A DNA stretch of 50,807 bases. Origin: Chloroflexota bacterium (lineage in GTDB: Bacteria > Chloroflexota > Ktedonobacteria > Ktedonobacterales > Ktedonobacteraceae). A program made the translations under genes and the position numbers. Below are positions 1-8,371 of this stretch, one piece after another (position 1 is the stretch's first letter; every line of letters starts with the position of its first letter). The stretch covers positions 1 to 50,807 of the forward strand of contig CADDZH010000026.1 in the NCBI GenBank assembly GCA_902812455.1, given 5' to 3'. The notes below the pieces were generated by a model that did not search any database, was not told where the DNA came from, and worked only from the letters and a program-made list of their open reading frames with translations.

Positions 1-60
<60 letters not shown>

Positions 61-94
61 CTGCACATACAGGCGGTTTCTCTTGACAGCATGT

Positions 95-123
95 ATATTA
101 CTACAAGTATACGAGGATGTCAA
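95..123 (-). promoter_or_regulatory. Sigma-70-type promoter reading toward 5S rRNA
   Basis: On the minus strand there is a consensus -35 TTGACA (118-123), a 17-base spacer and a -10 TAATAT (95-100). Transcription would begin near 88, about 30 bases before the 5S gene. The motif is seen directly; activity is inferred from its near-perfect match and position. Confidence 0.65.
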
Positions 124-135
124 TAGTCCTGCACC

Positions 136-203
136 CATGTCATCCTGGGCGAAGCATCTGATGCCTATAGACAGAGATCCTTCGCTTCGCCCAGGATGAC
201 ATG
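136..203. repeat. Dispersed repeat A, hairpin copy
   Basis: Two perfect 20-base arms (136-155 and 184-203) are inverted around a 28-base spacer. Each arm contains the core ATGTCATCCTGGGCGAAGC. The same core with GAGCGAAG recurs near 6.0, 25.3, 38.5 and 48.0 kb, always outside genes. Confidence 0.8.
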
Positions 204-251
204 CTGGGAGTGTTCGGCTTTCTGAAATAAGACCAGTTAGAGAGATTATCT

Positions 252-1022
252 ATGACCCTTCTACAGATGGCCCTGCTTTTTATCGCGGCCATACTCGGCG
301 GAACGCTCAACTCTGTAGCAGGCGGTGGCAGCTTCATCACGCTGCCCTCGCTGATATTCACGGGTGTGCTGCCCATCAATGCCAATGCCACCAGTACCGT
401 TGCGCTCTGGCCGGGTTCGGTTGCCAGCGTGAGCGCCTATCGCCGGGAACTGATTCTCCAGAATCGAGCGATTCTGCTGGTGCTGGGAGGTACAAGCCTT
501 ATCGGGGGAATCTTCGGCGCAGAACTGCTGCTCAGCACCTCGCAAGCAACCTTTCTCATTCTCCTGCCCTATCTTTTACTGGCAGCCACACTCCTCTTTG
601 CGGTGAGCGGGCCGATCATGAGCCGGCTGCACAAGAGGGCCGAGCATACAAGCAAGGTGAGCTGGCTCAGGCTGTCTATTATCGCATGCCTCCAGTTGAT
701 TATCGCCACGTATGGAGGGTATTTCGGCGGCGGCATCGGCATCCTGATGCTGGGCACGCTGGGGCTGATGGGTATGGAGAACATTCACGAGATGAACGCC
801 GTGAAGACAATGCTACAAACCATGATCAATGGCGTCGCCGTGATCATCTTCATCATACGGGGCGTGGTGGAATGGCCGCAGGCGGTTGTGATGATAGTAG
901 GAGCAATTATCGGCGGTTATGGGGGCGCATATTTTGCGCGTAAAATTGATTCTCGCCTGGTGCGCGGTTTCGTGATTGCAGTCGGTATCAGTATGACCAT
1001 CTATTTCTTTGTGCATCATTGA
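252..1022 (+). CDS. TauE/SafE (TSUP) family membrane transporter
   Basis: This 256-residue integral membrane protein matches the sulfite exporter TauE/SafE family in length and pattern. The family moves sulfite, organosulfonates or other small organic anions across the cytoplasmic membrane. The N-terminal helix runs into the characteristic GGTLNSVAGGGSF motif (about residues 16-28). A related glycine-rich half motif, GGYFGGGIGILMLG, starts the second half (about 155-168), as expected from the family's internal duplication. Seven or eight hydrophobic segments are visible. An AGAGAG ribosome site lies 9 bases before the ATG. The substrate cannot be told from sequence. The next gene, a drug exporter, starts about 50 bases downstream on the same strand, but no functional link is evident. 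Confidence 0.9.
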   Translation: MTLLQMALLFIAAILGGTLNSVAGGGSFITLPSLIFTGVLPINANATSTVALWPGSVASVSAYRRELILQNRAILLVLGGTSLIGGIFGAELLLSTSQATFLILLPYLLLAATLLFAVSGPIMSRLHKRAEHTSKVSWLRLSIIACLQLIIATYGGYFGGGIGILMLGTLGLMGMENIHEMNAVKTMLQTMINGVAVIIFIIRGVVEWPQAVVMIVGAIIGGYGGAYFARKIDSRLVRGFVIAVGISMTIYFFVHH

Positions 1023-1072
1023 AAACTGAAAGCGGAAAGAATACGTGTTTGTACGTGTGTTATAGCTAGTAT

Positions 1073-2704
1073 GTGGAAGAGACATTGTTCAGATCAATGG
1101 ATGTTAGCATGGGTCAAGAGAAGATACAGGAAAACTCTATCATAACTTCTGGGCACACAGAAACACGTTCTGGTATCACAGGCAGCGACAAACTGACCAG
1201 CTCGAGCGATGGGCGACAGCCAGGGGGTGGAGAAGAGCGGGCAAACAAATGGACGGTGCTGGCTATTGTGGCGGTCGGCGTCTTTATGGCGACGCTGGAT
1301 TCCTCCATTGTCAATATCAGCCTTCCGGCCATTTCGCAGGGTTTTGGCGTTCCGTTGAGTGGGGCAGTTGAATGGGTGATCATCGCCTACCTCGTCATGG
1401 TCGCAGCGGTTCTGCTCACCATTGGACGCCTGTCGGATATGGTTGGGCGAAAGCCTATCTGGGCCGCCGGTCTCATTATTTTTACAACCGGCTCGGCTAT
1501 CTGTGGCGCCGCGCCTTCACTTGGCCTGCTCATCGCAGCACGCGCCTTCCAGGGGCTAGGCGGTGCGCTCCTGATGTCTATCAGCCCGGCCATGCTGACC
1601 CGCGCATTTTCACCTGGAGAACGAGGACGCGCGCTTGGCCTTAACGCGGTCATCGTTTCACTTGGCGTCAGCGCAGGCCCCACATTGGGCGGGATCATCA
1701 CGACGCATTTAACCTGGCGCTGGATTTTCTATGTCAATGTCCCCATAGGCATCATTGGCGTTATAGCCACCTTGCTTCTTTTGACCGAGCGCTTGCACTG
1801 GGGGCAGGGAAAGTTCGATCCCCTGGGAGCAATCTTACTGGCCATAGGGCTGGCCTCGCTCACCCTGGGGCTTTCATTTGGCCAGGAATGGGGCTGGTCG
1901 TCGCCTCGCCTGATCAGCGCCATCGTAGTGGGGATTGTCGCTATCGCACTCCTCTACCTGGTAGAGAGGCGGGTCAGGTACCCGATCATTAACCTGTCGT
2001 TGCTGCATGATCGCGTCTTCCTATCTGCTAACCTTAGCCTCATATTGAGTTTCCTGGCCCTCTTTGCGGTGAGCTTCATGCTTCCTTTCTACCTGGAGCA
2101 ACTGCGCGGATTTTCGACAGAAGAGGCAGGGTTTCTCCTGACACCGCTGCCATTGACGATTGCTGTGCTCGCGCCTATCAGTGGCTCGCTGGCAGACCGT
2201 TTTGGCACGCGATGGCTGGCAGCGAGCGGGTTGGCGATAGCGTGTGTTGGCCTGGTGCTGATCAGTTCGCTCAACGCGCACAGTTCGCTCTGGGATATCA
2301 TCTGGCGCTTAATGGTGACCGGTATAGGGCAGGCTATATTCCAATCGCCCAACAACAGCGCGCTGATGGGTGCAGCGCCCAGAGCGCAACAGGGAATCGC
2401 AGCAGGCTTCCTGGCAACCGGCCGCGTTGTAGGGCAGAGCGTGAGTGTCGCGCTGGCCGGAGCCATTTTCACGAGCCTGGGTGGAGCGGCTGCAGGCAAT
2501 CAACTTATCTCCCAGCATGTCCTATCCATAGCGCAGGTGAACATGTTGCAGCAGACATTCGACAATAGTTTCCATACCACCTTTATAGGATGCGCGTGCA
2601 TAGCCGCAGTGGGCATCTTCGCCTCCCTCGTCCGGGGACGCGAAAAGACGCAAGCACACACTGCGCAGGCAAGCGAGTCACGCCAGGAGGCGAGTATACA
2701 CTGA
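1073..2704 (+). CDS. MFS transporter, DHA2 (EmrB/QacA-like) drug exporter
   Basis: The 543-residue protein has a hydrophilic N-terminus of about 60 residues followed by 14 hydrophobic segments, the layout of proton-driven DHA2 multidrug exporters. Motif C-like and motif D1-like segments are visible: LDSSIVNISLPAISQGF after the first helix, then GRLSDMVGRKPIW, the classic MFS loop 2-3 motif. The longest frame opens with GTG at 1073; ATG codons at 1097 and 1109 are alternatives, and none has a good ribosome site. The sensor kinase and response regulator that follow on the same strand (64 bases later) make it plausible that the exporter is their target or shares their transcript. Confidence 0.9.
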   Translation: MEETLFRSMDVSMGQEKIQENSIITSGHTETRSGITGSDKLTSSSDGRQPGGGEERANKWTVLAIVAVGVFMATLDSSIVNISLPAISQGFGVPLSGAVEWVIIAYLVMVAAVLLTIGRLSDMVGRKPIWAAGLIIFTTGSAICGAAPSLGLLIAARAFQGLGGALLMSISPAMLTRAFSPGERGRALGLNAVIVSLGVSAGPTLGGIITTHLTWRWIFYVNVPIGIIGVIATLLLLTERLHWGQGKFDPLGAILLAIGLASLTLGLSFGQEWGWSSPRLISAIVVGIVAIALLYLVERRVRYPIINLSLLHDRVFLSANLSLILSFLALFAVSFMLPFYLEQLRGFSTEEAGFLLTPLPLTIAVLAPISGSLADRFGTRWLAASGLAIACVGLVLISSLNAHSSLWDIIWRLMVTGIGQAIFQSPNNSALMGAAPRAQQGIAAGFLATGRVVGQSVSVALAGAIFTSLGGAAAGNQLISQHVLSIAQVNMLQQTFDNSFHTTFIGCACIAAVGIFASLVRGREKTQAHTAQASESRQEASIH

Positions 2705-2768
2705 CGTTGACATAATGAATATACTTTTCTTAAGCAGGGTTCAATTGTAAAGAACAGGCTTATATCAT

Positions 2769-4025
2769 ATGGAAACCCAACAAGAATCTCCTTCCGTGAA
2801 TCAAGAAGTGAATCAAGAAGCAACTTCATTGCTGCGCAGTAATCGTGAGCTGGCGGTGCTTTACACCATCGCTGGGCACCTGAACCGCAAAGTAGACGTG
2901 TACGAGGCGCTGCAGGAAGTACTGGCGCAGGTCACGAAGCTGCTGGGCCTGCAAACAGGCTGGGTCTGGCTGCTCGACCAGCAGGGTGAACCTTATCTCG
3001 CGGCTTCACAATCCCTGCCGCCGTACCTGGCAGACCATCCAGAGCGCATGCGAGGCTATTGCCTCTGCCTCGATACCTTTCTTGAAGGCTGCCTGGAAGG
3101 AGCAGCCAACATTGACGTGTTCCGCTGCAGCCGCCTCAAGAATGCGGAGCGGGCCGGTGATCCATCCTCGTGGGGCTTGCGCTTTCACGCCAGTGTGCCC
3201 ATCTACGCAGGTGGAACTCCCCTCGGCGTGCTGAATGTAGCAAGCGAAGACTGGCGCGAGCTGCAACCGGAAGAGCTGCAACTCCTGCATATCATCGGCG
3301 ACCAGATCGGCCTGGCCATCCAGCGCGCCCGGCTCTCTGCCGAGCATACAAGGGCTGCGGCTCGCCTCGCTACCATTGAAGAGCGCAACAGGCTGGCGCG
3401 AGAGATCCACGATACGCTGGCACAGGGGCTGGCAGCCATTACTCTCCAGTTGGAGACTGCGGATGCCGTAATGGCAGCGCGCCCGGAACGCGCGCAAGAG
3501 GCTATTCGGCGCGCACTTAAGCTGGCACGCAGCAACCTTGAAGAGGCGCGCCGCTCGGTAATGGATCTGCGAGCAGCCCCGCTACAACGACATACCTTGC
3601 CCGAAGCCCTGGCGATGCTGGCCCAGCGTGGATGCGAGGGTGCTGCTGTAGATATGCAGTTCTCTTACTCGCCTGAAGATCACTTTCCGACCCTGCCTAC
3701 ACGTATAGAAGTAAGCATTTACCGCATCGCTCAGGAAGCCCTGACCAACGCCTGCAAGCATGCTCATGCTCAACATATTTGCATGACACTGGCTCTAGAC
3801 GGAGAAGGGTTGCGCTTCGTTGTGCAGGATGATGGATGTGGCTTCGATCCAGAAAAGGTAACGCACATCGCCAGTGATGGGCATTTTGGCCTGACAGGCA
3901 TGAGCGAGCGCGTCAAGCTGCTGGGTGGCACCATCTGCATTCAAAGCGAACCCGGCGCAGGAACCTGTATCGCCATCAACGTGCCATACCCGCATCCACA
4001 GCCACAGAAAGAGAAGGAAGTGTAG
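2769..4025 (+). CDS. GAF-domain sensor histidine kinase, NarL/LiaS type (HisKA_3)
   Basis: This 418-residue kinase has no obvious transmembrane helix, so it is probably cytosolic. A GAF sensor domain spans about residues 25-190. It is followed by the HisKA_3 dimerisation helix with the motif EERNRLAREIHDTLAQG; the phosphoacceptor is His214. The HATPase domain shows the N box ALTNACKHA, the G1 box DDGCGFDP and the G2 segment GHFGLTGMSERV. The GAF region is rich in cysteine (about residues 98-120, CLCLDTFLEGC), so redox or metal sensing is possible but unproven. The cognate response regulator starts 9 bases after the stop codon, so the two are almost certainly co-transcribed. Confidence 0.93.
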   Translation: METQQESPSVNQEVNQEATSLLRSNRELAVLYTIAGHLNRKVDVYEALQEVLAQVTKLLGLQTGWVWLLDQQGEPYLAASQSLPPYLADHPERMRGYCLCLDTFLEGCLEGAANIDVFRCSRLKNAERAGDPSSWGLRFHASVPIYAGGTPLGVLNVASEDWRELQPEELQLLHIIGDQIGLAIQRARLSAEHTRAAARLATIEERNRLAREIHDTLAQGLAAITLQLETADAVMAARPERAQEAIRRALKLARSNLEEARRSVMDLRAAPLQRHTLPEALAMLAQRGCEGAAVDMQFSYSPEDHFPTLPTRIEVSIYRIAQEALTNACKHAHAQHICMTLALDGEGLRFVVQDDGCGFDPEKVTHIASDGHFGLTGMSERVKLLGGTICIQSEPGAGTCIAINVPYPHPQPQKEKEV

Positions 4026-4034
4026 CGAAAGGGT

Positions 4035-4730
4035 ATGATTCGCATATTGCTCGCCGACGATCATCCTATTGTACGTGAAGGATTGCGGGCTGTGCTGGAG
4101 ACGCAGCCCGATTTCGAGGTTGTGGCGGAGGCGGCAAGTGGTGATGAGGCGCTTCGCCAGGCATTGGCGCTGCACCCGGACATCCTCCTGCTCGACCTCG
4201 AGATGCCAACGATGGATGGAGTTGAAACGATTCGCAGGCTGCGCCAGCAGCAGGCCTCGGATGGTTCTACGCCGAGTGGGATCATTGTCTTCACAGCCTT
4301 CGACAATGACGAACGTATCATCCATGCGGTACAGGCCGGTGCAAATGGCTACCTGTTAAAAGGGGCGCCACGTGAAGAAATTTTCAAGGCTATTCGCGTC
4401 ACCATGGAAGGCGGTTCCCTGTTGCAGCCTCTGGTAGCCTCGAAGCTACTGCGCCACATGGGGCACATCAGCCAGCAACCGCGATCGTCTGGCCCATCGT
4501 CTATCTCCAGAACACCCATGATGCCACCATATGAAGCGCTCACCGAACGCGAACTTGAGGTGCTCAAGCTTTTAGCTCAGGGAATGCCAAATAAAGAGAT
4601 TGCTGCGCAACTGGTGATCAGCGAGCGAACGGCCAAGTTTCACGTCAGCTCAATCATGGGGAAGCTGGGCGCGACGAATCGAACCGAGGCCGTCTCCCTG
4701 GCCGCCCAGCGAGGCCTGATCACGCTGTGA
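4035..4730 (+). CDS. NarL/FixJ family response regulator
   Basis: The protein has 231 residues. A receiver domain (about 1-120) has the acidic pair DD8-9, the phosphoacceptor Asp54 in LLLDLEMPTMDG, and the lysine in YLLKGA. A proline- and serine-rich linker leads to a LuxR-type helix-turn-helix near the C-terminus (about 165-228), containing LTERELEVLKLLAQGMPNKEIA and a recognition helix ending TAKFHVSSIMGKL. It is a DNA-binding transcription regulator, partner of the kinase just upstream. AAAGGG lies directly before the start codon. Target genes are unknown; the exporter upstream of the kinase is the obvious candidate. Confidence 0.94.
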   Translation: MIRILLADDHPIVREGLRAVLETQPDFEVVAEAASGDEALRQALALHPDILLLDLEMPTMDGVETIRRLRQQQASDGSTPSGIIVFTAFDNDERIIHAVQAGANGYLLKGAPREEIFKAIRVTMEGGSLLQPLVASKLLRHMGHISQQPRSSGPSSISRTPMMPPYEALTERELEVLKLLAQGMPNKEIAAQLVISERTAKFHVSSIMGKLGATNRTEAVSLAAQRGLITL

Positions 4731-4784
4731 TCGTTATCCGAGACTTGGGCCAGTGATGTACATTACCCAAATAACCCGGCCATC

Positions 4785-4905
4785 CTGTAGGGGCCGATTT
4801 ATCGTGCCCACCGCCGATTCATCGGCCCTCGTCACGGCCATACCATTGCCGATCCCGGTTGGTAAACATCATCATCGGGTTCCATGATAAATCGGGAACC
4901 TACAG
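4785..4905. repeat. Dispersed repeat B with terminal inverted repeats
   Basis: The element opens with CTGTAGGGGCCGATTT (4785-4800). It closes with the inverted sequence AAATCGGGAACCTACAG (4889-4905), a near-match once reversed. The interior is GC-rich and non-coding. It looks like a miniature inverted-repeat element, but no flanking target duplication is clear. Its right end overlaps the last codons of the neighbouring minus-strand gene and supplies that gene's TAG stop. Confidence 0.55.
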
Positions 4906-5739
4906 CTTGATGTGATCGCTACTATTCGGGGGCCTGAACTCTTTCCCGTCGTTCACGAAGACGAACGTTTGATCTTGCGCTTGCAGGTGAATATGGACGA
5001 TCATATCAGGCCTGCCATCGCCGGTCACATCGCGAAACTCCACCGTCACCGGAACTAAATTACTGTCCTGCCCAAGTATATAATAAGGAACGACGTAGCT
5101 TTTAGCATTTTGTGGATTGCCCGCCGGAAATTCAATCACAATGGCTTGGTGGTTCAGGTTGATAGCGATGAAATGACTGGGATGGGCTTTACTATCACCA
5201 TGACCAACCACGGCGTCTGTCTGGTAGGTACGGGGCATACCATAGGTGATGTTGTTATACTCTCTCATTATCAATGAGAGACCCAGCGAACCAAGTTCCC
5301 AGAGCACAAGCATGGCGATCATGCCGATACCGAGGGGAAGCAGCCAGTGTACCCGTCCTTTCAGCAGGTGAGACAACAGGCTCTCTACCCGCTCCTTCTG
5401 TTGCCCGGGAGGAGTCTGCTGCCTGGGAGCAGTACGTGTAGCTTGCTTAGAAGAAGGCGCTACTAGAGACGCGGTTGGCGGCCGCTGGAGACCTGCGCGG
5501 CGGGGAGTTAAAGAGGTAGATTGCGAACCGGTAGTACGTGGCGGCAGAGCCGCCCGGCGAATTGCGCTACTGCCGGGGCGCAGCATATCGAGTCCACTAT
5601 CTTCTCCTGTTACTGAGCCATCTCCCTTCTCTTCTGTTTTTGTCTCTCGTTCATGCGTATCAGGGGACATTGATTCACTGGGGTCGTCATACTCGGAGTC
5701 ACGAGGCCGCTTTAGCGGTTGCCCATCAGTACGCCGCAT
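4900..5739 (-). CDS. Single-pass membrane protein of unknown function
   Basis: I chose the ATG at 5739, which has AAAGGAAG 4 bases upstream, giving 279 residues; a longer frame reaches 5907 without a ribosome site. The first 150 or so residues are hydrophilic, rich in Ser, Thr, Pro, Arg and Gln, and probably disordered and cytosolic. One hydrophobic helix follows (WLLPLGIGMIAMLVLWELGS). The outside domain of about 105 residues has beta-rich segments, including FRDVTGDGRPDMIVHI, which resembles an FG-GAP/VCBS calcium-binding repeat. The ending K-L-stop lies in repeat B, so the native C-terminus may have been altered. No family is recognised. Confidence 0.75.
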   Translation of the reverse strand: MRRTDGQPLKRPRDSEYDDPSESMSPDTHERETKTEEKGDGSVTGEDSGLDMLRPGSSAIRRAALPPRTTGSQSTSLTPRRAGLQRPPTASLVAPSSKQATRTAPRQQTPPGQQKERVESLLSHLLKGRVHWLLPLGIGMIAMLVLWELGSLGLSLIMREYNNITYGMPRTYQTDAVVGHGDSKAHPSHFIAINLNHQAIVIEFPAGNPQNAKSYVVPYYILGQDSNLVPVTVEFRDVTGDGRPDMIVHIHLQAQDQTFVFVNDGKEFRPPNSSDHIKL

Positions 5740-5994
5740 GTATCTTCCTTTCTTTTGTCGTGCCCTGCACAGGCAAAAAAGAGTGTGCTTGACTGTTGTG
5801 CCAACATCATATCCAGTGCCTGAGAATATGTCAAGTTTTTGCATGTCAAACAATGTCATGATATAGCAGATTGTATAATCCTGCCTGCCAAATAGGGTCT
5901 TGTACATTTATGAATAAAACGCAAATTCCATTTCATTTCCCCATGCAAGGTTCAACAGAATGTGCCAGTTCCTCATCAACCGAAATGTCCAGCA

Positions 5995-6165
5995 ATGTCA
6001 TCCTGAGTGCGACGAAGGATCTCGTTCGATGAGCTTCGCTCGTTGCAATGTAGCCTGCCGGGACCACGATATGTCATCCTGAGCGAAGCGAAGGATCTCA
6101 TTCAACGAACACATAGATGCTTCCCCTTCGTTCCTCAGGGCTTCGGCTCACTCGCTCAGCATGAT
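5995..6165. repeat. Dispersed repeat A, two adjoining copies in a gene-free gap
   Basis: Two starts of the repeat, ATGTCATCCTGAGTGCG at 5995 and ATGTCATCCTGAGCGAAG at 6071, are seen. The second copy ends in the inverted arm GCTCAGCATGAT near 6165. The gap between the genes on either side (5740-6397) holds nothing else that I can call beyond AT-rich DNA likely to contain promoters for both divergent genes. Confidence 0.75.
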
Positions 6166-6397
6166 ACGGATTGCCGAATCACTTACAACATCCTCAACAC
6201 TCCGCTCTAACATGTTCCCGTGCATTGTGCTAGCAATGTATAGAACATTACCAGCAAATGTACTATAAATTGTAAAAGAAGTGCCATTTGACATCCCCGA
6301 ATAAATCGTTTATAGTAGCTACGGTACTGATTGCTATCCGTTACAAAAGTCCCCCGAAGGTGCCAATGACATGCACGAGATACGAGAGGGTAGCAAC

Positions 6398-7105
6398 ATG
6401 AAAAGACCGGATCAGAAAAACCAAACGCCTCCAGCACGCACTTCCCATTTTCCTACCTCCGAAGCCAGTTATGCGCATGGCGAAGACGACCCAGACTACG
6501 AGCAAGTCTTCATGCGCCTGCTCCATCTTGGCCAGCGGCTCTGTGGGCAGACAGAAGGCGTAGCCGAGCAGCTCTGCCAGGGGGTGACCCAGGCAACCCA
6601 GGGACAGGCCTGGCTCTCGCTCGCTGGCCAGGAGACAGCAAAGAAGACTCGCCAGCAACCTCCTCCTGGCAAATCAACCGGCTTCCCGGTGCAGTTCCGT
6701 GATCTCACCTACGGCACGCTCTATGTGCGGAATGATCCGGCCCACCCAGGCCAGCCAGTGATTCCCCCTGCCAGAGCATATCTGCTAGCCCAGATATGCG
6801 GGTATATCTTGTACGCACTCGAAGCCTCGGCCTTGTTGCAATTCCAGTACCAGCACCTGGAATCGCAGGCACCTGAACCATTGACCAGGCGCCAGCGAGA
6901 AGTGCTGGATCTGCTCTGTCGTGGCTACGACCAGAAGGCCATCGCCGAATTGCTGCATATTTCTACGGGAACGCTCACCAGTCACCGGCAGCACATCTAT
7001 GAAAAACTGCATGTCCATAACGAACGTGATCTCGTGCTGGCAGCATTTCGCGCTGGCCTCTTTTCCCCATTAGAAGGCGTTTCAGGCATGCGCCATCATA
7101 TCTAA
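6398..7105 (+). CDS. LuxR-type helix-turn-helix transcription regulator
   Basis: The ATG at 6398 is preferred because GAGAGGG sits 7 bases before it; a start at 6371 would lack one. The product has 235 residues. The N-terminal region of about 165 residues has no family that I recognise; its middle (about 85-150) could be a degenerate GAF-like fold. The C-terminal 65 residues are a clear LuxR/GerE domain: LTRRQREVLDLLCRGYDQKAIA, then the recognition helix STGTLTSHRQHIYEKL. There is no receiver domain or Asp pocket. It lies about 150 bases before the mau-like gene run on the same strand and could regulate it; this is inference from position. Confidence 0.85.
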   Translation: MKRPDQKNQTPPARTSHFPTSEASYAHGEDDPDYEQVFMRLLHLGQRLCGQTEGVAEQLCQGVTQATQGQAWLSLAGQETAKKTRQQPPPGKSTGFPVQFRDLTYGTLYVRNDPAHPGQPVIPPARAYLLAQICGYILYALEASALLQFQYQHLESQAPEPLTRRQREVLDLLCRGYDQKAIAELLHISTGTLTSHRQHIYEKLHVHNERDLVLAAFRAGLFSPLEGVSGMRHHI

Positions 7106-7113
7106 ACATTACA

Positions 7114-7139
7114 TTTTCTACTATCTCGATAGTAGAAAA
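7114..7139. promoter_or_regulatory. Perfect 11-bp AT-rich inverted repeat
   Basis: TTTTCTACTAT (7114-7124) and its exact complement (7129-7139) flank a 4-base loop, CTCG. It lies just after the LuxR gene and before the mau-like run. No T-tract follows on either strand, so an intrinsic terminator is possible but imperfect; an operator for the LuxR protein or another dimer is the alternative. Confidence 0.5.
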
Positions 7140-7256
7140 AAAACTATCCGCAGATGATGACAAAACGCCAGAAGGTGTGTAAGCTTGTGATGTAAAGGGA
7201 AACCTGAAGAGGTCATTGCAGTCAGTACTCGCTTGTGATGCTCAAAGGAGCGGTAT

Positions 7257-7823
7257 ATGAGTATGGCTGAGGGTCTTGGATACCTAGCTCTGACATTCGT
7301 GCTCATCCTACTGGTTCTGATTGCGACAGTGCGGATAGGCTTTATCCGACTCGAAAGTTCGCTTGGCATTGCCAGAGATGGGATTCCACCGGGCAAACCT
7401 GCCCCATCCTGGAGCCTACCAGACTTAGAGGGCCACCTCCGAGTTACTCCTGCTGGCGATCATTGGCAACTCCTTATCTTTGCAGATCACTCTCTCTCCG
7501 CCTTCCCAAATCTTGTGGCCGGGATGAATCATCTGGCCTTTGCAGCCCAGGAACTCGAAGTCCTGGTTCTCTCGCGTGATAGCCGGGACCTCTGCGAAGC
7601 CACGGTACGGGCGCTTGATGTGCAAGTTCCCATCGTACAGGTTGATCAAGCGTTTTATGATCGCTTCTGGGTTCGTGTGATGCCTTTTGCCTTTCTCCTC
7701 GATCCTCGTGGCATTGTGCGCTGGATCAGCCTGGTCAACACCGAGGAGCAGTTGTTTCACATCTGGCATATGAGAAAGGCAACAATAGTCAAGGATGGCT
7801 TCTCTAAGGAGGTGGGCAGATGA
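7257..7823 (+). CDS. MauD-like thioredoxin-fold membrane protein lacking catalytic cysteines
   Basis: An ideal ribosome site, AAAGGAG, lies 6 bases before the start. The 188-residue protein has one N-terminal membrane helix (about 8-28). A redoxin/TlpA domain follows, opening with GKPAPSWSLPDLEG (about 46-59). Where MauD and TlpA proteins carry a CxxC pair after the first beta strand, this one reads LLIFADHSLSAFPNL, with no cysteine. The cis-proline strand is present (VRVMPFAFLLDPRGIVRW). The fold is therefore kept while disulfide chemistry is lost, which suggests a binding or chaperone role beside the CxxC-containing paralogue two genes downstream. Its stop overlaps the next start (ATGA), indicating translational coupling. 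Confidence 0.8.
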   Translation: MSMAEGLGYLALTFVLILLVLIATVRIGFIRLESSLGIARDGIPPGKPAPSWSLPDLEGHLRVTPAGDHWQLLIFADHSLSAFPNLVAGMNHLAFAAQELEVLVLSRDSRDLCEATVRALDVQVPIVQVDQAFYDRFWVRVMPFAFLLDPRGIVRWISLVNTEEQLFHIWHMRKATIVKDGFSKEVGR

Positions 7824-8371
7824 GCCAGCTCCTGGTTCAGATTACTGTGCTCCTGATCAGGGCGTCACTGGCAGCGGTATTGATTGCAGTCGGCGCAGCC
7901 AAGCTTGCTGATACTCGTAGCTTTGCTACCACCTTAATCGGCTTGGGAGTGCCAGCCCGCCAGGAACGCCTAGTTCGTGGCCTTGCTTTCGCAGTTCCTC
8001 TTACAGAAGTAAGTTTGGGGCTCGGGTTAGTAAGCGACCTCTGGCCAACAGTTATCAACGGTGCAGTACTTGTGCTAATGTGTGGCTTCAGCATTATAGT
8101 GCTGGTTGCGCTCCGCAAAGCCCCCCATGTGGCATGCAGATGTTTCGGGGCGCTCAGTGATTCACAATTTAGTGGCAAAGGCCTGGCTCGTAGTCTGTTG
8201 CTGACCGTCTTAGCTGTCGTGACCTGGTGGAGCGGTAATATCTATACCCCGCCGTTTGATAGGTCGCCAGGGGCTGTCATCCTTCTCGTCGCCGGGTATC
8301 TACTCTTCGCGGCTGCAGCAGCACAGGCAGCCGCGACAATTGCAGCAGTGAAAGCGAGGAGGTTTGTATGA
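7820..8371 (+). CDS. mauE: MauE/DoxX-family membrane protein
   Basis: This 183-residue protein has four or more membrane helices and the MauE hallmarks: GAAKLAD after the first helix (about 25-31), and a conserved CRCFG pair (Cys106, Cys108) in the segment CRCFGALSDSQFSGKGLARS. In methylamine-utilisation operons MauE works with MauD to form the many disulfides of the light chain MauA, probably passing electrons across the membrane as DsbB/DsbD-like proteins do. Here it is sandwiched between two MauD-like genes, overlapping both by 4 bases (ATGA). The order E-D-A that follows is the classical mau order. The gene symbol is by family only. Confidence 0.85.
   Translation: MSQLLVQITVLLIRASLAAVLIAVGAAKLADTRSFATTLIGLGVPARQERLVRGLAFAVPLTEVSLGLGLVSDLWPTVINGAVLVLMCGFSIIVLVALRKAPHVACRCFGALSDSQFSGKGLARSLLLTVLAVVTWWSGNIYTPPFDRSPGAVILLVAGYLLFAAAAAQAAATIAAVKARRFV

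Noticed and set aside
6007..6210. 67-codon open frame in the gap after the anchored hypothetical protein
   Set aside because: It is made of repeat A copies and has no ribosome site.
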